Below, piece after piece: positions 1 to 6,089 of a DNA stretch of 41,845 bases. Each line of letters starts with the position of its first letter. Position 1 is the stretch's first letter. The stretch spans positions 1-41,845 of the forward strand of contig JAATGN010000224.1 in the NCBI GenBank assembly GCA_015654615.1. The letters run 5' to 3'. Source of the stretch: Rhodospirillales bacterium. Its GTDB lineage: Bacteria; Pseudomonadota; Alphaproteobacteria; Rhodospirillales; Magnetospirillaceae. Position numbers and translations under genes: made by a program. The notes beneath the pieces were generated by a model, which searched no databases, was not told the origin of the DNA, and saw nothing but the letters and a program-made list of their open reading frames with translations.

Positions 1-731
1 ACCGATTGTTGGCGGAGCGCGACCTGGCGCAGCAGCTGGATGTTTCGCGCCCCTCGCTCCGCGAGGCGCTTGATTTGCTGGAACAGCGCGGTCTGTTGCA
101 CAGCGGCCGGGGCGGAACCTATGTGTCCCGTCTTTTAGGCGACGGTTTCAGCACGCCGCTGCTTGAGATGCTCGAGGTCAACGAACCCAGCTCGACATAC
201 GACTATCTGGAATTTCGCGGCACGGTGGAGGGGACCGCGGCTTATTTCGCCGCCCTGCGCGCCAGCGACATCGACCGCGAAATGGTCCATGCGCATTTCA
301 CGGCGATGGAAGCGGCGCATAACGAAATGACCCGGGACCCCCACCGGGAAGCCGATGTCGATACGGCCTTCCATCTGTCGATCTACGAAGCCAGCCACAA
401 TCTCATGATGCTGCATGTGATGGGCAGCCTGGGCGACGTGCTGCACAAGGACGTGCTCTACAACCGCAGCAAGCTTTATACCCGCAAGGGGGTCCGGGCG
501 CTGCTGCTCGATCAGCATCGCGCCGTCCACGACGCCATCATGAGCGGGGACGCCGAAGCGGCGCGCGCCGCGGCCGAGGCGCATGTGAATTTCACCAAGG
601 CCGCCCTGCACGAAATCGACAAATCCGACTCGCGCCTGGAAAAGTCGCTGCGGCGCATCGTTTCCAATATTCCGAGCGACGGCGCCTCTCCCGAGAACCT
701 GCAATTGGCCGATGCGCCCGATTCCGAATGA
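1..731 (+). CDS. GntR-family transcriptional regulator with FCD domain (5' end cut by window)
   Basis: Cytoplasmic DNA-binding regulator of the FadR/LldR/PdhR type. The visible 241 residues begin inside the winged helix (LAERDLAQQL, then SRPSLREALDLLEQRGLL), so the true start lies upstream of the window. The rest is an all-helical FCD effector domain. Its likely metal/carboxylate ligands are the D and H of DTAFH, the H of DQHRAVHD and the H of EAHVNF, arranged as in FCD proteins that bind small organic acids through a metal. The next gene is a paralogue of the FCD half, and lutABC follows, so control of lactate use is the natural reading (inference). The 3' end overlaps an ATG (ATGA at 728-731). 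Confidence 0.9.
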   Translation, partial: RLLAERDLAQQLDVSRPSLREALDLLEQRGLLHSGRGGTYVSRLLGDGFSTPLLEMLEVNEPSSTYDYLEFRGTVEGTAAYFAALRASDIDREMVHAHFTAMEAAHNEMTRDPHREADVDTAFHLSIYEASHNLMMLHVMGSLGDVLHKDVLYNRSKLYTRKGVRALLLDQHRAVHDAIMSGDAEAARAAAEAHVNFTKAALHEIDKSDSRLEKSLRRIVSNIPSDGASPENLQLADAPDSE

Positions 732-753
732 AACATCTGGATAGACCCTTCTG

Positions 754-1326
754 ATGATTGCGTTGAACGACGAGGACTGCAAAAGCGTTCCTTTGGCCGG
801 ATTGCTCAAATCCCATCCGGAAACGGCTTTCGATTATCTCGAGTTCCGTTTCATCGCCGCCGGGATGTCGGCCCAGATGGCGGCCGAAAGAGCCACGGAA
901 AAGGAACGCGCCCGCATCACCCGCGCCTATCATGCGGTGGTCGCCGCCCTGGAAAGTACCAATCCGGCCGCGGAATACGAAGCGGATCGCGAGTTTCATC
1001 TGTCCATCTACGCCGCTTCGCACAATGCGGTGATGGAACATGTGATGCGCAATATTTTCGTCATGCTGCATCAGGACGTCTTTTACGATCGCGACCGCTT
1101 CCACGCCCGCGCCGGCGTGCGGGAATTGCTCCTGCGCCAGCACAAGGCGATCTACGACGCGGTGATGGCGCGTGAACCGGAACGGGCTCGCCGCGCCTCG
1201 GAAAATCATGTCCTTTACATCCGCGACACCCTGCAGGAAAGCCGGGTCGCCGAACAACGCGCCGCCGTGGCGTTGCGCCGCACCGGCCGCGCCAGCCTCG
1301 TCCAATTGAACGATCCCGAGGAATAA
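754..1326 (+). CDS. Stand-alone FCD effector-domain protein (GntR paralogue without HTH)
   Basis: A 190-residue protein that aligns along its length with the FCD domain of the preceding regulator (FDYLEF, FHLSIYAASHN, RELLLRQHKAIYDAVM) but has no winged-helix domain. Only about 15 residues precede the FCD match and no helix-turn-helix is encoded in the 22-bp gap. The probable metal ligands are retained: D/H of DREFH, H of RQHKAIYD, H of ENHVLY. FCD domains bind effectors and dimerise, so the protein may sense ligand without binding DNA, or form heterodimers with the upstream regulator (inference). The ATG at 754 sits in a TGATG overlap with an 8-codon mini-ORF, suggesting translational coupling. 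It is not an obvious pseudogene: the frame is open and the motifs are conserved. Confidence 0.85.
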   Translation: MIALNDEDCKSVPLAGLLKSHPETAFDYLEFRFIAAGMSAQMAAERATEKERARITRAYHAVVAALESTNPAAEYEADREFHLSIYAASHNAVMEHVMRNIFVMLHQDVFYDRDRFHARAGVRELLLRQHKAIYDAVMAREPERARRASENHVLYIRDTLQESRVAEQRAAVALRRTGRASLVQLNDPEE

Positions 1327-1393
1327 CCGGCGGGACGCAAGCGGCGCATCGGCATTCCGGACAGACTTTGCCTGGCCCTTTTCGGTCTTTTTT

Positions 1394-1432
1394 TGGTAAA
1401 AATTTTTTACCACTTTACACATGTGGTAAAAA
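1394..1432. promoter_or_regulatory. Triple half-site operator upstream of lutA
   Basis: TGGTAAAAA (1394-1402) and TTTTTACCA (1404-1412) form a perfect palindrome around one central T. A third half-site TGGTAAAAA follows at 1424-1432, so the half-sites alternate in orientation. TGGT...ACCA is the half-site form known for FadR-subfamily GntR regulators (LldR, PdhR, GlcC). This is the only such cluster noticed between the regulator pair and lutA, which starts about 60 bp downstream. Binding by the protein at 1-731 is inference. Confidence 0.7.
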
Positions 1433-1493
1433 GTTGTAGCCGATAAGGGAAATCGAAGCGCGAAGCCTCGGCCAAGATCGAAGGTGAATGCCA

Positions 1494-2258
1494 ATGAGCG
1501 AGAACTCCCTGCCGGGTCGACCCGACACTGTTTATTACTTCCCCACCTGTTTGGTTGATCTGTTCTATCCGGAGGCCGGAATGGCCGGGATAGAACTGCT
1601 GCAAAGAGCCGGCACCACGGTCGTCATGCCGGGTCAACAAAGCTGTTGCGGCCAGCCGGCCCGCAATTGCGGCTATTACGAAGAGGCCCGGACCGTCGCC
1701 CGCGCCCAGCTGGCCGCTTTTCCCAAGAATTGGCCGATCGTCGTGCCGTCGGGGTCCTGCGCCGGGATGATGAAGACCCATTATCCCGAGCTGTTCAAAG
1801 GAATGCCCGAACTTCCCGAGGTCCTGGCCTTTTGCGATCGCGTCTACGAATTGACCTTCTTCCTCGTCCATGTGATGGATATCAAGCTGGTCGACAAAGG
1901 CGAGCCGGTGAAAGTCACCTGGCATGGCTCCTGCCACTCGATGCGCGAAATGGGCGTGGTCGAAGAGCCGAAACAGCTTTTGCGCAGCCTTTCCAACGTG
2001 ACGTTGGTCGAAGCCGACTATGAGAAGGAATGCTGCGGCTTCGGAGGCACCTTCTCGGTGCGCCTGCCGGAAATCTCGGCCGCCATGGTGACGGACAAGG
2101 TCAGCAACATTGTCGCCACCGGCGCCACGCAGGTGGTCTCGGGCGACATGGGCTGCATGATGAACATCTCCGGCGCCATGAAAAAATCCAAAACCCCGGT
2201 CAAGGGGCGCCACATCGCCGAGTTTCTGCTCGAGCGCATTGGAAAGGGAGGCGCATGA
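1494..2258 (+). CDS. lutA: Lactate utilization protein LutA (CCG-domain iron-sulfur subunit)
   Basis: LutA is the cysteine-rich subunit of the LutABC complex, which oxidises L-lactate to pyruvate in the cytoplasm or at the membrane face. The 254-residue product has two CCG motifs: QSCCGQP with a following NCGYYEEA, and KECCGFGG with FSVRLPEI after it. It also has the GSCAGM and HGSCHSMREMG segments typical of the family (related to GlpC and heterodisulfide reductase subunit B). An ATG at 1488 is also in frame, but AAGGTG at 1481-1486 is correctly spaced only for the ATG at 1494. The stop overlaps the lutB start (ATGATG at 2255-2260), so the genes are translationally coupled. Confidence 0.93.
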   Translation: MSENSLPGRPDTVYYFPTCLVDLFYPEAGMAGIELLQRAGTTVVMPGQQSCCGQPARNCGYYEEARTVARAQLAAFPKNWPIVVPSGSCAGMMKTHYPELFKGMPELPEVLAFCDRVYELTFFLVHVMDIKLVDKGEPVKVTWHGSCHSMREMGVVEEPKQLLRSLSNVTLVEADYEKECCGFGGTFSVRLPEISAAMVTDKVSNIVATGATQVVSGDMGCMMNISGAMKKSKTPVKGRHIAEFLLERIGKGGA

Positions 2259-3685
2259 TGCCTGAGTTGAGCCACGATTTCGAGCACGCCGCCGTCAAGG
2301 CGCTGGGCAACCAGCAACTGCGGACCAACTTCCGCCGCGTCATGACCGGCTTGATGACCAAACGCGCCGCCCAGTTCCCCGACCAGGACGAACTGCAGCT
2401 GCTGCGCTCCCGCGGCAAGGCCATCAAGGACCGGGCGCTGGCGAAACTGCCCGATCTTCTGGTCCAGTTGGAACAGAATCTGATCGCCAACGGCATTCAG
2501 GTGCATTGGGCCCAGTCGGTCGAGGAAGGCAACAAGATCATCCTCGACATCCTGAAGAAGGCGAACGCGGGCTCGATCATCAAGGGCAAGTCGATGGTCT
2601 CCGAGGAGATGCATTTCAATCATTTCCTCGAAGAAAACGACATCAAGGCGCTGGAGTCCGATCTCGGCGAATATATCATCCAGCTGGCCGGCGAAGGCCC
2701 GTCGCATATCGTCATGCCGGCCATCCACAAGAACAAGGGCGAAATCGGCAAGCTGTTCCAGGAAAAGATCGACGGACAGGGCTATACCGAGGACCCGGAC
2801 GAGCTGACCGCCGCGGCCAGGCGCGTGCTCCGCCAGTTGTTCGCCAATGCCGACGCCGGCTTCTCCGGCGTCAATTACGCCGCCGCCGACACCGGTTCCC
2901 TGGTTTTGATGTCCAACGAAGGCAACGGGCGGATGTCGACCCACCTGCCCTCGATGCATATCGCCCTGATGGGCATCGAAAAGGTCATCGAACGGCTCGA
3001 AGACGCCGCCCCCCTGATCAGCCTGGCCTGCCGCTCGGCGACCGGCCAGCCGATCACCACCTATGTCAACATCATCAGCGGCCCGCGGAAGGCCGGCGAG
3101 AAGGACGGACCGAAGGAAGTCCATCTGGTGCTGCTCGACAACGGCCGGACCAGAATCTACAACGATCCGCAATTGCGGGAAGGACTGCGCTGCATCCGCT
3201 GCGCCGCCTGCATGAACCATTGCCCGGTCTATACCCGCATCGGCGGACACGCCTATCAATACACCTATCCCGGTCCGATCGGCGAAATCCTCAATCCGCA
3301 AATGCAGGGCATCGAGAAGGCCGGCGATGTCCTGCACGCCTCCACCCTCTGCGGCCGTTGCGCCGAGGTCTGCCCGGTGAAGATTCCCCTGGTCGACCTG
3401 ATCGTCCGCCTGCGCCGCGAATCGATCCGTCCGTCGGGAGATTCGGTGAAAGGCGGCGGCAGCCGGAACAGCGGCACCGAAAACGTCATCTGGTTCGGCT
3501 GGAAGACGATGTACGCCTCTCCCCTGCTCTATCGCTGGGGCACCTGGTGGCTGCGCAAGATCGGCAACCTGATGCCGGCCGGCCTTCCCCTGCTGAAGCA
3601 GTGGACCTCGGTCCGCGCCAAACCGCAGTTCGCATCCCGTTCCATCTATGATCTGGCTCGTGAAAGGGGCATCCGCGATGAGTAA
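2255..3685 (+). CDS. lutB: Lactate utilization protein LutB (LUD domain plus dicluster ferredoxin)
   Basis: The 476-residue iron-sulfur subunit of LutABC. Residues about 60-300 form a LUD domain (TGSLVLMSNEGNGRM, THLPSMHIALMGIEKVI, ISGPRKAGEKDGP). The C-terminal half holds two ferredoxin-type cluster motifs: CIRCAACMNHCP and CGRCAEVCP. Length and domain order match characterised LutB proteins. The start overlaps the lutA stop by four bases, with a second in-frame ATG at 2258 as alternative. The stop overlaps the lutC start (ATGAGTAA), so lutABC reads as one coupled operon. Electrons from lactate presumably leave through these clusters to the quinone pool (family knowledge). Confidence 0.95.
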   Translation: MMPELSHDFEHAAVKALGNQQLRTNFRRVMTGLMTKRAAQFPDQDELQLLRSRGKAIKDRALAKLPDLLVQLEQNLIANGIQVHWAQSVEEGNKIILDILKKANAGSIIKGKSMVSEEMHFNHFLEENDIKALESDLGEYIIQLAGEGPSHIVMPAIHKNKGEIGKLFQEKIDGQGYTEDPDELTAAARRVLRQLFANADAGFSGVNYAAADTGSLVLMSNEGNGRMSTHLPSMHIALMGIEKVIERLEDAAPLISLACRSATGQPITTYVNIISGPRKAGEKDGPKEVHLVLLDNGRTRIYNDPQLREGLRCIRCAACMNHCPVYTRIGGHAYQYTYPGPIGEILNPQMQGIEKAGDVLHASTLCGRCAEVCPVKIPLVDLIVRLRRESIRPSGDSVKGGGSRNSGTENVIWFGWKTMYASPLLYRWGTWWLRKIGNLMPAGLPLLKQWTSVRAKPQFASRSIYDLARERGIRDE

Positions 3686-4328
3686 CGCTCGCTCGGCCAT
3701 TCTCGAACGCCTGCGCAAGGCTCCCAAGAAGCCCCTTCCGGACCTGCCCGCCTGGACGCCCTATACCACGACGACCGAGCCGGCCATGGAGCGGTTCCGC
3801 CGCCTGATGGGCGCGGTCAAGGGCGAAATCATCGAGACCAAACGGGCCGATCTGGCGGCGACGCTGCGCCGGGTCCTGACCGACAAGCAGGCCCGGAACC
3901 TGCTTTACGCCCCCGACACCGACATCGGCCGCGCCCTCGATGCGGCCTGGGCGGCGGAGCCCGGCCCGCAGCTGGTCCCCTACGACAAGCCGATCGAAGA
4001 GATGAAGACGGTGATGATCAACGACATCGATGCCGGCATCACCGGCACGATGGGCGCCATCGCCGACACCGGCTCCCTGATCGTCTGGCCGTCGGCCGTC
4101 GAACCGCGGCTGATGTCCCTGGTGCCGCCCATCCATATCGCCGTCCTGGAAGCCTCCAAGATGTTCGATTCCTTCCCCGAAGCCGTGGCCAAGCTGAACT
4201 GGAACAAGAAGCCGCCGGGAAACACCCTGCTGATTTCCGGGCCGTCCAAGACCGCCGACATCGAAGGCATCCTGTGCTATGGGGTCCACGGCCCCAAGCA
4301 GCTGGTCATCCTGGTCATCACCGACTAG
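3678..4328 (+). CDS. lutC: Lactate utilization protein LutC (LUD-domain subunit)
   Basis: The 216-residue third subunit of LutABC and a single LUD domain. Characteristic segments are GITGTMGAIADTGSLIVWPS, RLMSLVPPIHIAV and the C-terminal YGVHGPKQLVILVITD. The ATG at 3678 lies inside the last codons of lutB, giving an 8-bp overlap; an upstream in-frame ATG at 3648 would extend it by ten poorly conserved residues and is unlikely. A strong intrinsic terminator follows 15 bp after the stop, marking the end of the lutABC operon. Confidence 0.94.
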   Translation: MSNARSAILERLRKAPKKPLPDLPAWTPYTTTTEPAMERFRRLMGAVKGEIIETKRADLAATLRRVLTDKQARNLLYAPDTDIGRALDAAWAAEPGPQLVPYDKPIEEMKTVMINDIDAGITGTMGAIADTGSLIVWPSAVEPRLMSLVPPIHIAVLEASKMFDSFPEAVAKLNWNKKPPGNTLLISGPSKTADIEGILCYGVHGPKQLVILVITD

Positions 4329-4343
4329 AGCGCGATGGTCGTG

Positions 4344-4376
4344 AAGCCCTCTCCCCTTGATGGGGGGAGGGCTTTT
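4344..4376 (+). terminator. Intrinsic terminator after lutABC
   Basis: Left arm AAGCCCTCTCCCC (4344-4356), loop TTGAT, right arm GGGGGGAGGGCTT (4362-4374), then the T run continues to 4376. All 13 pairs form, with one G-T wobble. It sits directly after lutC. The loop-proximal sequence (CCCCTTGATGGG) recurs in reverse near 13317 downstream of another gene, so it may be one of a family of mobile terminator-like repeats. Confidence 0.8.
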
Positions 4377-4528
4377 CCGGCATATGACCGCTTCGTTTTC
4401 CTCTCCGTCATTGCGAACGCTCGAACAGGGTCGTCCCGCCCCCAACGCCACAACCATGGAGATTTCAGGCCGCCATTTTGCTACTCTACGGCTGCCGGAC
4501 GGTCCCGGCTGTCACGGAGGAGGCCCTC

Positions 4529-6085
4529 ATGGAAGACCCCCAGACAGTGGCTCGCAACGCGGCCCGACCGAATGCGGTGCATTTCCGCGAAAGTGGCCAG
4601 GCCTTGCAAAGCCTGAAAAATCACCGGACAGGCCATTCTTCCGACCACAACGAATGGATGGCGTTGCGCGCCCTGGAAAGCGCGGTCCGCGAACAGACCC
4701 GGCGGCATCTGCCCGAATTGCTGGAAATGCTGAAGAAAAACCTGGTCGCCAACGGCGTCCGCATCCATTGGGCGGAAACGGTCGAGCAGGGCAACGCCAT
4801 CGTCGCCCGGCTGATCGGCGAAGAACGGATCGACCGGATGGTCAAGAGCCAGAGCGCCATCGGCGCCCAGACGGCCCTGGAACAGGCCGTCGGAAGCCGT
4901 GGCGTCGCGGTGGCCGAATCGGATCTGGCCGGCAGCCTGCGCCGGTTCGCCCCCCCATCGTCCTCGCCGGCCATCGCGCCCGCGTCCCGGGACGACGCGC
5001 GGGGCCCGCGCCTTTCCAGCCCGGCCGACACCGGCATCGGCGACCGGCTCCACAGGGCGCGACAGACGCTGCGGGACGAATTCGCGGCGGCGGAGGCCGG
5101 CTTGAGCGGCGTCCATTTCGCCGTCGCCGAAACCGGGACCCTGGTTCTCGTCGAGAACGAGGGAAACGCCCGGATGTGCAGCACCGTGCCCCGGCTGCAT
5201 ATCGCCGTCATGCCTCTGGAGAAAATGATTCCCCGGCTCGAGGACATTGCGCCCCTGTTGTCCCTTCACACCCGTTCGGTCTCGGGCCAGGGAATCGCCG
5301 CTTACGTCAGCATGATCTCCGGCCCGCGACGCCCCGGCGAAAAGGATGGTCCCGACGCCGTCCATCTGATCATTCTCAACGACGCCCGCCCCCCGCCCCT
5401 CGCCGACTCTCCCTGGCGCAAGGCGCTGCGCTACCTTCGCGACGGCGTCGGTATCGGCACGGCCCACGACAAGGCCGACGCGCCGCCGAAAGCTCATTCC
5501 GTCGGCGGTCCGCGTCGGTCGAACGCCGGGGACCGCGTCGGCCGCCTGCGGCAGAAAATGGAAAGCGCCGGCAGCGAATTCCTCGACGCCCGCGGCGGCG
5601 ACTGGCTGGCGGCGCTGCAAGCCTGGCTGGCGGCGAACAGCATCCCCGGCTGCATCTATGCCCCGACCACGCGCCTGGGGCGGAAAATCGCCGCCGGATG
5701 GAACGTCAGCGCCCCGCTGATCCCCTTTCAAAGGCCGCTGGCCGACTGGAAGGACGAATTGTTCGCCCAAGGCGGCGCCGGCGTCACCTCGACGCGCGGC
5801 GGCATCGCCGAGACCGGCAGCCTGATTCTGTGGTCCGACCCGCTGGAACCGCGCAGTCTTTCCCTGATACCGCCGGTCCATGTCGCCCTGCTCGACTGCC
5901 GCCGGATCTACGACACGCTCGGCCAGGCGATGCGGGAACAGGACTGGCGGAGCCGGATGCCGACCAATCTGCTTTTGCTGTCCGGCCCCTCCTGCACGAC
6001 GTCCCTTGGAGCCGACCCCGTCATCGGCGTCCATGGCCCGAAACGCCTGCTGGTCGTTCTGGTCGACGGCGATCCGGCTGAATAG
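4529..6085 (+). CDS. LutB-LUD / LutC-LUD fusion protein lacking the ferredoxin module
   Basis: A 518-residue protein with two LUD domains. The first half aligns with LutB from about lutB 2300 onward (ANGVRIHWAETVEQGN, ESDLA, GTLVLVENEGNARM, ISGPRRPGEKDGP). The match stops exactly where LutB has its first iron-sulfur motif: LutB LRCIRC is here LRYLRD, so the cluster cysteines are lost. A variable linker of about 50 residues follows. The second half is LutC-like (GGIAETGSLILW, RSLSLIPPVHVAL, GVHGPKRLLVVLV). The ATG at 4529 was chosen because GGAGGAGG precedes it at the right distance; an in-frame ATG at 4478 lacks this. There is no separate LutA partner. The role is unknown: perhaps a non-catalytic or alternative LUD subunit. 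Confidence 0.88.
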   Translation: MEDPQTVARNAARPNAVHFRESGQALQSLKNHRTGHSSDHNEWMALRALESAVREQTRRHLPELLEMLKKNLVANGVRIHWAETVEQGNAIVARLIGEERIDRMVKSQSAIGAQTALEQAVGSRGVAVAESDLAGSLRRFAPPSSSPAIAPASRDDARGPRLSSPADTGIGDRLHRARQTLRDEFAAAEAGLSGVHFAVAETGTLVLVENEGNARMCSTVPRLHIAVMPLEKMIPRLEDIAPLLSLHTRSVSGQGIAAYVSMISGPRRPGEKDGPDAVHLIILNDARPPPLADSPWRKALRYLRDGVGIGTAHDKADAPPKAHSVGGPRRSNAGDRVGRLRQKMESAGSEFLDARGGDWLAALQAWLAANSIPGCIYAPTTRLGRKIAAGWNVSAPLIPFQRPLADWKDELFAQGGAGVTSTRGGIAETGSLILWSDPLEPRSLSLIPPVHVALLDCRRIYDTLGQAMREQDWRSRMPTNLLLLSGPSCTTSLGADPVIGVHGPKRLLVVLVDGDPAE

Positions 6086-6089
6086 CGGG

